From the IMG/VR virus record IMGVR_UViG_3300047409_000343, positions 1 through 33,556 of that record: a DNA stretch of 33,556 bases, one strand, 5' to 3'. Source of the DNA: a virus. Positions within the stretch are counted from its first letter, which is position 1. Every line of letters starts with the position of its first letter. Shown in pieces: positions 20,336 to 29,110 of this stretch. The position numbers were made by a program, and so were the translations under genes. The notes beneath the pieces were generated by a model. It was not told where the DNA came from. It saw only the letters and a list, made by a program, of their open reading frames with translations, and made no database searches.

Positions 20336-20607
20336 GGCGCCAAGTCCGGCCGGGACGTGTGGCGCCCCAGGTAGCCGCCGATCCACGCAAACGCGGCCGG
20401 GACGACCACGATGACCAGCGTCGAGATCTGGTTGGGGACGACGCCATTGTCGGGGGCACCCTTGAACACAAACCGCCCCAGCAGGTACAGGATCGCGGAG
20501 GCGACAGCGCCACCGGCGACGCCGCCGGCCCCGGCGGTCTGCACCTTCGTCTCGATCGGCGTCTTCACCGGGGCGTGCTGCGGTGCGGCGACAGGAAGCT
20601 CGGTCAC
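20332..20607 (-). CDS. Holin
   Basis: 91 aa from GTG 20607, 9 nt after the endolysin. A Pro/Lys-rich N-terminus (VAAPQHAPVKTPIETKV) is followed by two TM segments: a Gly/Ala-rich helix GGVAGGAVASAILYLLGRF and IVVVPAAFAWIGGYLGR. A short charged tail ends HTSRPDLAP. Size, two TMs and place next to a GH25 endolysin are those of class II holins, which make membrane lesions to release the endolysin. Confidence 0.8.
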   Translation of the reverse strand: MTELPVAAPQHAPVKTPIETKVQTAGAGGVAGGAVASAILYLLGRFVFKGAPDNGVVPNQISTLVIVVVPAAFAWIGGYLGRHTSRPDLAP

Positions 20608-20616
20608 GGCAGCCGC

Positions 20617-21483
20617 CTACGTCGGGGCGAGCGGGTGGAGTTTCAGGTCGGCGAGGACTGCAGCCGCGATCGCTTCGTCGTCGACCTTGGGCGGGTTCGC
20701 GGTGATCGCGTCGAAGACGGCCTTACTGATGGCGGCCTGATCGACCGTCAGGCCTGCGGCCTTAAGCGCGCCAGCGATGGCGGTCACCGAGTAGGGCGTG
20801 GTGCTGCCGACGGGGCCAGCCGCCCAGTTGTAGTACGCCTGCAGTCGCATCTCTTCGACGGTCGGTGGCATGTCCCCTCCCGGGGTGGTTCGGATGGAGT
20901 CGAGCGGGACCGCTGCGGCCAGCACGTTGTGGTCGATGTTGGTGCTCGTCGAGTACTGGTGCGCTGACCAGTTCGACACCCCGACCGGGTTCCCGGCCGA
21001 GTCGCCGACAGTGGCGATCCATAGCGGCGAGCGGGCTAGAGCAACCTTCTGTGCCGCACTTGCAACGGCGGCGAAGTTTTTCAGCCAGTCCTTGTTCATG
21101 TACCGCCAGGTCGGTCCGCCGGTGACGCCGTCGACGTAGGCGAGGAAGGCCACCGCGTAGCCGACCCGCTGCGACCAAGTGCCGTTCATGTTCTCTAGAT
21201 CGAGCGCCAGAATGTCGCCAGGCTGCCATCCCGACAGCGCCAGGAAGTGTGCGGCCTCCTGTGTGACCTGGCTGTATATCCGGGCGAAGTGGTAGTGCCC
21301 GACGACCTTTCCCGCAGCCCGGACGATTGCGACCTGCCAGTCGTGCGCTGGGTGGGTCGGGTCGTTCGGGTTGTCGTTGCCCATCCCGTCGGACGTCTTC
21401 ACGATGACGAACGCGCCGCTGGCCGCAGCGGCGGCAACCTGCGCCCTCGTCTGGAAGTGGCTGACGTCGAAGCCTGCGGTCAT
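20617..21483 (-). CDS. GH25 endolysin (lysozyme)
   Basis: 288 aa from ATG 21483, in an ATGA overlap with a 29-aa membrane ORF. The catalytic domain (~1-200) shows GFDVSHFQ with D6, the GH25 'VIVKTSDG' strand, HYHFA, and LALDLEN with D95 and E97 (the DxE pair). It cleaves the N-acetylmuramyl-beta-1,4-N-acetylglucosamine bond. The C-terminal ~80 residues (PTVEEMRLQAYYNWAAGPVG and two helices) resemble a phage lysin C-terminal helical module found in several actinophages. No signal peptide; release depends on the holin. Confidence 0.9.
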   Translation of the reverse strand: MTAGFDVSHFQTRAQVAAAAASGAFVIVKTSDGMGNDNPNDPTHPAHDWQVAIVRAAGKVVGHYHFARIYSQVTQEAAHFLALSGWQPGDILALDLENMNGTWSQRVGYAVAFLAYVDGVTGGPTWRYMNKDWLKNFAAVASAAQKVALARSPLWIATVGDSAGNPVGVSNWSAHQYSTSTNIDHNVLAAAVPLDSIRTTPGGDMPPTVEEMRLQAYYNWAAGPVGSTTPYSVTAIAGALKAAGLTVDQAAISKAVFDAITANPPKVDDEAIAAAVLADLKLHPLAPT

Positions 21484-21569
21484 GGCGAGAAGTGCACGTG
21501 CGGTAGCACGAAGATGAGCAGGGCGAGGATCACCAGCACGCCGATCACGAGCAGCATCCAGCGGGGCAT
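21480..21569 (-). CDS. 29-aa membrane peptide in the lysis cassette
   Basis: ATG 21569 is preceded by GGGAG on the minus strand, and its TGA overlaps the endolysin ATG. The peptide starts MPRWMLLVIGVLVILALLIF and ends HVHFSP, so a single TM helix makes up most of it. Too short for ORF finders but supported by a ribosome binding site and the overlap. It could be an antiholin, a pinholin or a leader that couples endolysin translation. Confidence 0.6.
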   Translation of the reverse strand: MPRWMLLVIGVLVILALLIFVLPHVHFSP

Positions 21570-21579
21570 GGGGGTCTCC

Positions 21580-22227
21580 CTACTTGTGCATGAGTGAGTA
21601 GACGGTCAGGCCGATGGCCACCATAGAAAGCAGCGCCAGAAATGCGGTCACCAGCAAGCCAAACCCAGCGATGACAGCGACAGTGGCCCACTGACCGACG
21701 CCACGCGACTCGGTGCTCTGCTCCTTGCCGCCCTCGGTGCGGGACTGCTCCGTGCGAAGGTCACGAATATCCACACGCATCGGGTCGATAGCTGCGGCGA
21801 GCGCTGCCGTGAACGTCTCCCCGAGCGCGCTGACCAATGCCCGGTTCTGATCCGATACGGCTGTCACTTGGGTCTGCGTCTGCTCCTTGGTGGCGACGAG
21901 CTGCTGAGCCAGCACTGACGCCTGGTCGGCGGCGACCTCTGCAGCCCGGTTGACGTTGCCGACGTCTACGAGCCGGACCGCGTCCAGACGCTTGGTCTCG
22001 CCTTCGCGCATCTCCCGGGCGTGCTTGGCGTAGGTCCGCATCTCGCGCCGCATGTACTTGAGCTCGCGGTGCATGGCCTTGGCTTCCATCTTGCGCAAGT
22101 CGTCGAGGCGTCTGGTCCCGGCCTCATTGAGAGCCTTGACGTTCTCGGTCGGGTCGATCACAGCCCGGCCTTGGGCGTCTACGCCAGGGCCGGGCGGCTG
22201 ACTCGGTTCGGCTGCCCCCGCTGCCAT
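21580..22227 (-). CDS. Coiled-coil membrane protein, holin-like/late
   Basis: 215 aa from ATG 22227 with a GAGGAGG ribosome binding site. A long helical region (NVKALNEAGTRRLDDLRKME through MREGETKRLDAVR, about 30-80, then ADQASVLAQQLVATKEQTQT) forms coiled coils. The C-terminal ~40 residues hold a hydrophobic hairpin or helix (VAVIAGFGLLVTAFLALLSM, VAIGLTVYSL). A protein of this architecture occurs between the tail fibre and lysis genes of many actinophages. It is probably lysis-associated, perhaps spanin/holin-like. Role inferred from position. Confidence 0.65.
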   Translation of the reverse strand: MAAGAAEPSQPPGPGVDAQGRAVIDPTENVKALNEAGTRRLDDLRKMEAKAMHRELKYMRREMRTYAKHAREMREGETKRLDAVRLVDVGNVNRAAEVAADQASVLAQQLVATKEQTQTQVTAVSDQNRALVSALGETFTAALAAAIDPMRVDIRDLRTEQSRTEGGKEQSTESRGVGQWATVAVIAGFGLLVTAFLALLSMVAIGLTVYSLMHK

Positions 22228-22242
22228 GATTGCCTCCTCTTG

Positions 22243-25200
22243 TTAGCGGATGTCGGCGGCGGCACGCCACCCACGCCACGTCGCCGCGATCGCACACTCG
22301 AACTCGAACTCATCGGAGGTGCCCGTCGCCGCGGTCAGCACCGGCGCTGTCGCAGCGGGCCACTTCAACGTTTGCCCTGCACCCGCGGCCCACGCCAGGG
22401 TCCGCGCGGTCCCGCCCTGCCTGATGATCACCCGCATCCGCGCGCCGACCACCGCCGTCGGCAGAGTGATCGTGCAGTTCGCCGACAAGGTGACGTCCTG
22501 CAGCCGATACACCCTCGGGTCTAGCAGGGTCAGTGCAGCACCCGAGGCGGCGACGACGTTGATGTTTCCGACGACGATGAGCGCCTCGAGCTCGTCGATG
22601 ATCGGGTTCACCTTGAATCGTGAGTTTTGCGCGATGTCGCCGGGCTGGAAGTAGGGGGCGCCCGCGTAGGGGGATAGCAGCGGCACCGGTGTGACCGTCG
22701 CGATGACGGTGTGCGTCTTGACCGCGGTGAGCCCGTTGGTGTCCGTGACCGTCAGGGTGACCGTGTAGTTGCCGGGTGCCGCGTACACATATTCGATCAG
22801 GTCTGTGGTCGCGCTCGACGTGTCAGTCACGACCGCGGACCCGTCGCCGAAGTTCCACGCGTACGACACGATCAGGGAGTCTCCCGGGGTCGCGGCCCCG
22901 GCGAAGTCGACGATGAGCCCATTGTCGCCGTTGGGTGCCGCAACGAAGTCGACGGCGGTCGGCGGGGTGTGTGGCGTGACGGTGCCGGTGAACACCGGGT
23001 CGGCGGCCATCGCCCGGAACGCGTCGTAGGTGTAGCTGCGGGCCGCACCGGCGGTCGAGGGGCCGGTTGTGTCGCCGGTCTGGAAGGGGATGGTGTTCCA
23101 CTCCCGCGGCCCGGCGGCCTGACCGTTCCAGTACAGGAGGAGCTTGAAGATCGGCCCATAGGGGTCGGCGGGGACGTTGTTGACACTGTTGGGCGCGGTC
23201 CAGGCGACGCCGTTGATGAACTTGGCGACACCGGTGAACCAGTCGCCCTTCAGGTGCGGGATGCCGGTGTGTGTCTGCGGGGCCGCTAGCGACCCGCTCG
23301 TGATGGTGAACCGGTCGATGTCCTCGGAGCAGGCGAACTCCCCGATCCCCATCAGCACGTCGCGCGGCTGCTGCACACCGGCGACCACCGGGCCGTTCTT
23401 GTACCACGTAATCGGGCTCTGCGCGGGTGACTGCAGCACCTTCCACGCGTCGTTGTAATGCCCCGGTGTGGTGATCGTCCGCCCGGGCTGCGGGACCTGC
23501 CCGGCCTGCGCGTCGGTGCGGGCCTGACTGCCGTGAGTGCTGTCGCCGATGGCCTGCCCGCTGCCCCAGTTGAAGAAGTCGAACAGTGCCCACGTCACGT
23601 ACCCGTCGCCCGGGTAGTACGCCGACGTGCCGGATGAGACGTTCGCGCCGATCTCGATGAACGCCCACTCGACGCCGTCGTACCACGTGCCCGACCAGGC
23701 CGACCCGGGACCGGTGCTGGGATGCGGGCCGCCGCCGAGGCCGTGGTTCTTGAAGAAGTTCACGGCGGCCTGGAAGTACCGCTGGTAGTCCGCGGCGACC
23801 CCGCCGTCGTTCGACGGCTCGTGGTGCGGGCACAGGATGATCTTCCGCTGCGCGGTGGGGACCGTGTTGCCGGAGTCGTCCTTCCACCGCTTCACGTTTT
23901 GGATCATGTTCAGGAAGTCGTTCTGGATCGCGGTCTGCGCGCTGGTCGGCGAGGCCGCGTTCAACGCGTCAGCGGTAGCGCCCCACACCGATGCGCCGGC
24001 ACCGTACTTGAATGAGATCACCAGGGCGGCGCCGGCGTTCGCGATCGCCCGCCAGTCCGACGTGAACAGCCCGCCGTAGGTGCCCGCCGAGCCGGCGACC
24101 CCGGTCGTTGCCTGCGCATTCGTCACGTACACGCGTACGGCAGCGGGTGCCACCCCCCACAGTGCGGCAGCCATGTTGTAGTTCGCGAGGTCACCGGTCG
24201 GCCAGCCGGGGGTCTGCGCGCCCCACCACATGTCGGCGTTCGGGTACGGCACGCTGCCGGGGCCCAGGCTCGTCCCGAGCAGCGATCCGGTCCTGCCGGC
24301 CAGGAAGACGCTGGTCTTAGTCAAGGTGCCCGCCCCAAGGATAGTGATCGTCGTGATGTGTGTGGAGTCGCCGCCGAGCACGATCGGACCGGTCAGGAAG
24401 ACGCCGGTTGGGCTGCGAACGCCGTGCAGGGTGATGTTGCCCAGCCGCGGATAGGAACCGGGTGCGCCGGAGCCGGGGGCGTCGGTAAACGAGCACACGG
24501 CGAGACGGGCAGCGCCGGTCAGCAGCACCGTGTCGTTGACCGAGTTGATGGTGCCAGCGGCCTGGAACGCCTCGGTGAAGGTGCCGTCGGCGAGGACGCC
24601 GACGTTGATGTGGTAGACGTTGTCGTGGGAGTACAGCCCACCCCACGGGCCGGCGCCGTTGCCGTTGGTGTGACTGCCGATACCGCGCCCGCCGTCGGAT
24701 TCGATGGTGGAGAAGCAGACTTCACCCCAGTTGACCTTGCTGTCGCAGATCCCGGAGTCCGAGCTGTGCCCGGCTAGCACGTTGTTGATGTAAAGCGACT
24801 CGCAGGAGGACTCGGCCAGGATCGAGTCGCCTTGCAGGAACCCGGTGGTCGCTGAGGACACAAACCCGGTGACTGTGCTGTTCGTCACCCGCATGTACGT
24901 GCCCGGCACCCACAGGGCGCGGGTGGCCGGCGGGGAAGTGCCCTGCCACTGGAAGACGTGCAGACCTATCGGGGCCGTGTTGGGGCCGCCGCCGAGCAGG
25001 GTGCAGTTGTCGACGTCGATGGTGCCGGCGACCTCGACGCCGACGGCCAGGCCCGTGCAGTAGCAGCCGCGCATGAACACTGCGGCCGTGTTGCCGGCAA
25101 GCATCGTGGTCTTCTGGCCGACGGCGAGCTTCATCAGTCCGCTGCTGGTGAAACCGTTGAAGGTGACGATCGCGGCCGAAGTGTCCGCGAAGGTCACAAA

Positions 25201-25485
25201 CGTGCTCGTCGTGGCCGACGTCGTGGTGTACGTGAACGAGCTGGGCGCGGTAGGTCCGCGTCCTGTACCGGCTGGGGCGCCCGCGCCGATGATGGTCAGT
25301 GCTACGCAGTCAGTCGCCGCGGTGAGTAGACCACCGGTGCCGCCGCCGTCGATCAGGGTGCACGCGGACAGGTCGACGGTGACTGTGCCGTGGCAGGATG
25401 TTTTGCTGGCGGGCAGGGTGTACGCGCCGGCGGGCGCGGTGTACGTGGTGTTGGTCAGCGACGCGGGGATGGCCAGGACGGTCAC
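22243..25485 (-). CDS. Tail fibre with GH26-like and PKD domains
   Basis: 1080 aa from GTG 25485. Residues ~1-400 look like a right-handed beta-helix (many short strands, e.g. VTVDLSACTLIDGGGT, IDVDNCTLLGGG). A GH26-like (beta/alpha)8 domain (~410-830) has PHHEPSNDGG with candidate acid/base E556 and MGIGEFACS with candidate nucleophile E716. A PKD domain follows (~845-935, YAWNFGDGSA, YTVTLTVTDTNGLTA). The last ~130 residues (NINVVAASGAALTLLDPRVY to the end) resemble a distal fibre domain. Probably a receptor-binding, capsule- or polysaccharide-degrading tail protein. Confidence 0.8.
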   Translation of the reverse strand: MTVLAIPASLTNTTYTAPAGAYTLPASKTSCHGTVTVDLSACTLIDGGGTGGLLTAATDCVALTIIGAGAPAGTGRGPTAPSSFTYTTTSATTSTFVTFADTSAAIVTFNGFTSSGLMKLAVGQKTTMLAGNTAAVFMRGCYCTGLAVGVEVAGTIDVDNCTLLGGGPNTAPIGLHVFQWQGTSPPATRALWVPGTYMRVTNSTVTGFVSSATTGFLQGDSILAESSCESLYINNVLAGHSSDSGICDSKVNWGEVCFSTIESDGGRGIGSHTNGNGAGPWGGLYSHDNVYHINVGVLADGTFTEAFQAAGTINSVNDTVLLTGAARLAVCSFTDAPGSGAPGSYPRLGNITLHGVRSPTGVFLTGPIVLGGDSTHITTITILGAGTLTKTSVFLAGRTGSLLGTSLGPGSVPYPNADMWWGAQTPGWPTGDLANYNMAAALWGVAPAAVRVYVTNAQATTGVAGSAGTYGGLFTSDWRAIANAGAALVISFKYGAGASVWGATADALNAASPTSAQTAIQNDFLNMIQNVKRWKDDSGNTVPTAQRKIILCPHHEPSNDGGVAADYQRYFQAAVNFFKNHGLGGGPHPSTGPGSAWSGTWYDGVEWAFIEIGANVSSGTSAYYPGDGYVTWALFDFFNWGSGQAIGDSTHGSQARTDAQAGQVPQPGRTITTPGHYNDAWKVLQSPAQSPITWYKNGPVVAGVQQPRDVLMGIGEFACSEDIDRFTITSGSLAAPQTHTGIPHLKGDWFTGVAKFINGVAWTAPNSVNNVPADPYGPIFKLLLYWNGQAAGPREWNTIPFQTGDTTGPSTAGAARSYTYDAFRAMAADPVFTGTVTPHTPPTAVDFVAAPNGDNGLIVDFAGAATPGDSLIVSYAWNFGDGSAVVTDTSSATTDLIEYVYAAPGNYTVTLTVTDTNGLTAVKTHTVIATVTPVPLLSPYAGAPYFQPGDIAQNSRFKVNPIIDELEALIVVGNINVVAASGAALTLLDPRVYRLQDVTLSANCTITLPTAVVGARMRVIIRQGGTARTLAWAAGAGQTLKWPAATAPVLTAATGTSDEFEFECAIAATWRGWRAAADIR

Positions 25486-25486
25486 G

Positions 25487-25975
25487 TCAGCTGATCGTTT
25501 CGTCGTCGACGATGCGGGCGAGGAGCGCGTCTAGTGCGGTTTGCGCGCTCGGCCCGGTCAACCCGCCCGCGGTGTTGACGACGATCCCGGATGCTGAGGT
25601 CGGCGCTGCGGCCTCTACCGCCTCGAGCCGCGACTCGAACGTGGCGAGCTGTGCGATCAGCGCCGGGGCCGTACCGATCACGGCCTCGAGGGCGACGATG
25701 CGGGCCATCAGGTCGACCGAGTCGATCAGGAACCGGACCCCGAGGCCAGCGTCGATGTAGCCCTGCGACACCGCGTCGGGACCCTGGAAGTGGGCTTTGC
25801 CTGCAGTGTCGGTGGGGATGATGCCGCCGCCGAGCGCACCGCCACCGGCGGTGAGGACGTCGATGTACTGCGCCCCGCTGGTCTCGGAGTCCCAGAACGT
25901 GATGGAGCTCGACGGGATGACGTTGCCGGCCGCGTCTGCGATGTACCAGTCGCCGCCGAACAGGTGTCGGGCCAT
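25487..25975 (-). CDS. Minor tail protein
   Basis: 162 aa from ATG 25975. The start MARHLFGGDWYIADAAGNVI, followed by SITFWDSETSGAQY, GAQYIDVLTAGGGAL and AHFQGPDAVSQGYIDAGLGV, is the small actinophage minor tail protein pattern, in which 'F-D-S/W-D' blocks and a 'Y-D-D/D-G-G' type segment recur. The second half is a coiled-coil (DLMARIVALEAVIGTAPALI, then ATFESRLEAVEA) typical of fibre trimerisation. It precedes the GH26-containing fibre and may link it to the tail tip. Confidence 0.75.
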   Translation of the reverse strand: MARHLFGGDWYIADAAGNVIPSSSITFWDSETSGAQYIDVLTAGGGALGGGIIPTDTAGKAHFQGPDAVSQGYIDAGLGVRFLIDSVDLMARIVALEAVIGTAPALIAQLATFESRLEAVEAAAPTSASGIVVNTAGGLTGPSAQTALDALLARIVDDETIS

Positions 25976-25985
25976 CAGTCCTCCG

Positions 25986-26987
25986 TCAGTGGGTGGGCGT
26001 GACCGCGGCCTTGACGTTGGTCAGGGTCGCGACCGGGGAGCTGGACACGCCGTATGGCCCGGCCACGCGCTGCATGGTCAGGTCGACGGTGTGCGCGGCC
26101 GGGGACAGGGCGATGAAGTGCGACAGGTGCGCGGAGCCGTCGGTGGTTAGCAGCGCCAGGTCGACGTCGACGCCGTCGACGCGCAGCCGCACGTAGCACT
26201 GCTGCGGCGCGCCGGTGAAGTTCAGGAAGGTGCGCCCGGACACAGCCGCGTACCGGTTGGCGCTGCCTCCTGCCGAGGCCGGAATGGTGAGGGTGGCGAG
26301 AACGTACTCGCCGACGTTCGCGCCACCCGGCGACGCGGCGGTCACGGTCGTCGACTGGTAGATCGCCGGCTCCCGCGGGTCGATCAGCCCGGCGATCGTC
26401 CCGGCGTAGGTGAGGACGACCTGCTCGTTGTCGATCCACACCTGGGCGCCAGGCTGGATCTCCGGGGGCAGCGGCGTGGTCCGGGTCTCGATCGCGAACG
26501 TGCGCTGCCCCAGCCATGCCCGGCGGGACAGCGTGACCGTGCCGGCGGCGAGGGACGTGGCGCCGTTCGCGACGAACACGTCGGCGAGGGGGATCTCCTT
26601 CACCGTGGACGTGTTCGTCAGGGTCGGCGGTACTGGCGACGCGCCGGGGGTGCCCTGGTGGGCGGTCGCGATGATGGTGTTCGCGGTCAGGTCGAGCTTG
26701 AGGACGATCGTGTCGATCCGCGGGTTACCGGAGGCGTTCGCGGCCAGGGCGAGGGTCTTGCTGGCGTCGTTCTTGTACCCGAAGCCGTACACGAACGCGG
26801 AGATGGGGCTGGCGCCGGCGGCGACGTACACCTGCCGGGTCCCGACCCCGTCGGCGGTGACCTGCAGGCTGGCAGAGCCGGGGCCGCCGACGACACCGGA
26901 GCCGATGCCGCCACCGGGCCCGAACAGGGCCACCCACTCGGGTTCGCCGGCGTTCGCGGAGTCGAAGGGGTACGAGGACTCAGCCAC
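25986..26987 (-). CDS. Minor tail protein
   Basis: 333 aa from GTG 26987. AESSYPFDSANAGEPEWVAL begins the family motif (the start 'M-A-E-x-S-x-P-F-D-x-G' is common in actinophage minor tail proteins). The middle has beta-rich repeats (ITVT-, 'SKTLALAANASGNPRIDTIV') and a C-terminal jelly-roll-like domain (APQQCYVRLRVDGVDVDLAL onward). A virion baseplate or upper fibre protein. Located between the Gp37-like protein and the smaller minor tail protein. Confidence 0.78.
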   Translation of the reverse strand: MAESSYPFDSANAGEPEWVALFGPGGGIGSGVVGGPGSASLQVTADGVGTRQVYVAAGASPISAFVYGFGYKNDASKTLALAANASGNPRIDTIVLKLDLTANTIIATAHQGTPGASPVPPTLTNTSTVKEIPLADVFVANGATSLAAGTVTLSRRAWLGQRTFAIETRTTPLPPEIQPGAQVWIDNEQVVLTYAGTIAGLIDPREPAIYQSTTVTAASPGGANVGEYVLATLTIPASAGGSANRYAAVSGRTFLNFTGAPQQCYVRLRVDGVDVDLALLTTDGSAHLSHFIALSPAAHTVDLTMQRVAGPYGVSSSPVATLTNVKAAVTPTH

Positions 26988-26990
26988 GGG

Positions 26991-28148
26991 TCACTGCCTC
27001 CCTTCGATGCCGAGGATGCGGCGGCGCAGCGCAGCCAACCGCTTGTAGAGCGCTTTGCCGCCGTCGGCGGGGTTCTGGGATCCGACGACCGGCTTGACTT
27101 TCAGCCCGGCCTGCGCGTCGACGTCGAGCCGGACCTGGGTGAGGACGTCGACGACGGGGATGCCGCGGACGATCGCGGTCACGGTGTCTCCGAGGCCGTA
27201 GTCGCGGCCGTACTGCAGCTGCTCGGTGTCGGTGACGGTGAGCAGCAGCCCGGCGGTGGGCTCGCCGGCGGTGAGGGCCTCGTCGCCGGACTGGTCCAGG
27301 GTCGCAGTCGTCGAGGTGTCGCGCTGGTCGATGAACTCTTCGGCGCGGATCCCCCAGTCGGTCTCCGCAGTGGTGTTCGCTCGTTCGCGGGTGACGCGGG
27401 CGGTGCCCACACCGCCGCCGCCGACGATCGCCCGCGTGACGGTGGGGGCGAGCAGCTGGTAGCTGTACCCGGTCAGGTTGTCGAGCTCGCGTGCGAACCG
27501 GACTGTCGCGGACCGGTCGACGGGGGCGAACACCCGGAACTCCAGCGCCGCCGTGGCGGGCAGGTAGACGACCCGGAAGCCGAGGCCGGCCTGGTCGGCG
27601 AGCGGGCCGATGAGGTCCAGGAGCCGGTCGTAGCGGGCCGACTTGGTGACGGTGGGCCCGTGGTTGCCGTTCGCGGCGAGCGCTAGCCCGGCCAGGCGGC
27701 GGGCCGACAGTGCCCCTGCGGCTGCGTTCAGGTCGACGTAGTGCCGGATGACGGTCTCGGCGTTGCCGGTCTGCACGTCGGCGTAGGCGGTCGACTGGGC
27801 GGTCGATGCGACGGTCGGGTCGGGGTAGCAGACCCGGCCGGTCAGGACCAGCTCGTCGGTCGCCCCGGTGACGGTCAGGATCTCCTGCCGGCCGCCGTCG
27901 GGGAGCTCGACCCGTAGGCCGGTGATGGGCCCGGAGAAGATCGGGTCGGTGACGCCGTCACGCCATACGACCAGGCCGCGGCCGGCGGTGAATAGGTCGG
28001 CCTTGTCGTCGTCGGCGTCGATGGTCAGCGTCCACGAGCCGACGTTGTTGTGGACCGGGATGCCGGTCAGGGAAGTGAACGAGTCGACCTGGTCGAGCAG
28101 GGTCAGGTCACCTTTGCGAACCCTGACTCGCAGACCGGATACGGCCAT
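26991..28148 (-). CDS. ReqiPepy6 Gp37-like tail protein
   Basis: 385 aa from ATG 28148 (ATGA overlap with the Dit-like stop); an in-frame extension to 28256 is shadow. GLRVRVRKGDLTLLDQVDSF, then SLTGIPVHNNVGSWTLTIDA, then DLFTAGRGLVVWRDGVTDPI correspond to the family domain, which has a conserved 'G-x-W-x-L' core. Downstream blocks include ILTVTGATDELVLTGRVCYP and GLGFRVVYLPATAALEFRVF. The family is a siphovirus tail-tip component analogous to Tal/baseplate hub proteins. Its place after Dit is canonical. Confidence 0.8.
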   Translation of the reverse strand: MAVSGLRVRVRKGDLTLLDQVDSFTSLTGIPVHNNVGSWTLTIDADDDKADLFTAGRGLVVWRDGVTDPIFSGPITGLRVELPDGGRQEILTVTGATDELVLTGRVCYPDPTVASTAQSTAYADVQTGNAETVIRHYVDLNAAAGALSARRLAGLALAANGNHGPTVTKSARYDRLLDLIGPLADQAGLGFRVVYLPATAALEFRVFAPVDRSATVRFARELDNLTGYSYQLLAPTVTRAIVGGGGVGTARVTRERANTTAETDWGIRAEEFIDQRDTSTTATLDQSGDEALTAGEPTAGLLLTVTDTEQLQYGRDYGLGDTVTAIVRGIPVVDVLTQVRLDVDAQAGLKVKPVVGSQNPADGGKALYKRLAALRRRILGIEGRQ

Positions 28149-29110
28149 CAGGCGAACGTCGCGTACGGGATCGGGACGCTCACCGTCACCGACGTCCCGG
28201 CACCCGACCCGGCGACGTCGATGGTGCAGACCTGCGCCCCCGGCTGCACCTGCCACAGCGTCGACGCGGTCGATAGGTATGGCCAGAAGTTCGTGCCCGA
28301 CTGGTCACGCACGGTGCCGATCCCGCGGCGGGTGTCGATGGTGACGGTGTCGGTGATCAGCAGGTTCTTCGTCAGGACGAGGGTCTCGCCGGTGCCCTGG
28401 TTCGTCAGCGTGACCGCGGTCGCCGGACCGGTGATCACCCACAGCGGCGACGCCGGAGCGTCGCCAGGGTTCTCCAGCGTGACCGTGCCCAGCCGCGACG
28501 ACACGAGCTTGATCGGCAGGATCGGGAAGAACGCGCCACCGGGGCTGGGGGTGAACACGAGCGGGTACACGTTGGGGTCGTACGCCCACGGGTCCGGGAA
28601 CCGCAGCGTGAACATGATCTTCTGGCGCACGATGCCGTACTGGTCGGCGGCCCGGCTGCCTTCGGCGCCCCCCGCGTACAGGTACTGGCCCTGCCGGGTC
28701 GTTCCATCCGGCTCGACATAGATGAACGTCCCCGGCGACGGCTTGCCCATCCGGTTCGTCAAGAGGGCGCGGAGCAGTCGACGTTTGCGGGCCCTGAAGT
28801 CGGCGCGGTCGGCGCCGACCACGTGGACGCCGCCGATGATGTTCCGCGGCTCATACCGGGCACCGCGTGGGATCCCCCCGTCGAGCAGGGGCGCCGAGTC
28901 CATGTACAGGGTCGTGGGCGGCAGGTCCATGCCGGTCCAGCCCTTGAGGGCCCGGTAGCCGAACCGGTCTGGGTCGGTGTGGACGTCGATCTTGTCCCCG
29001 TCTGGGGCGATGAGGATGAACGAGGCGATGCCATACCCGGGATCGCCGGTGACGACTGTCCCGGCGTCCTCGACGACGACGCCGCTGGGAGCGCCGAGCA
29101 GGGCCCTCAT
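28148..29110 (-). CDS. Distal tail protein (Dit-like)
   Basis: 320 aa from ATG 29110 (ATGA overlap with the tape measure stop). Conserved blocks include FGYRALKGWTGMDLPPTTLY, PRGARYEPRNIIGGVHVVGA and a central KRRLLRALLTNRMGKPSPGT, followed by FRFPDP-type strand MFTLRFPDPWAYDPNV. The C-terminal half is a galectin-like beta domain (LVVITGPATAVTLTNQGTGE-type strands). Members of the siphovirus tail component/Dit family form the hexameric hub at the tail tip between tape measure and baseplate proteins. Confidence 0.82.
   Translation of the reverse strand: MRALLGAPSGVVVEDAGTVVTGDPGYGIASFILIAPDGDKIDVHTDPDRFGYRALKGWTGMDLPPTTLYMDSAPLLDGGIPRGARYEPRNIIGGVHVVGADRADFRARKRRLLRALLTNRMGKPSPGTFIYVEPDGTTRQGQYLYAGGAEGSRAADQYGIVRQKIMFTLRFPDPWAYDPNVYPLVFTPSPGGAFFPILPIKLVSSRLGTVTLENPGDAPASPLWVITGPATAVTLTNQGTGETLVLTKNLLITDTVTIDTRRGIGTVRDQSGTNFWPYLSTASTLWQVQPGAQVCTIDVAGSGAGTSVTVSVPIPYATFA

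Noticed and set aside
22711-23289. 192-aa plus-strand frame opposite the tail fibre
   Set aside because: Shadow of the fibre coding strand, no start signals.
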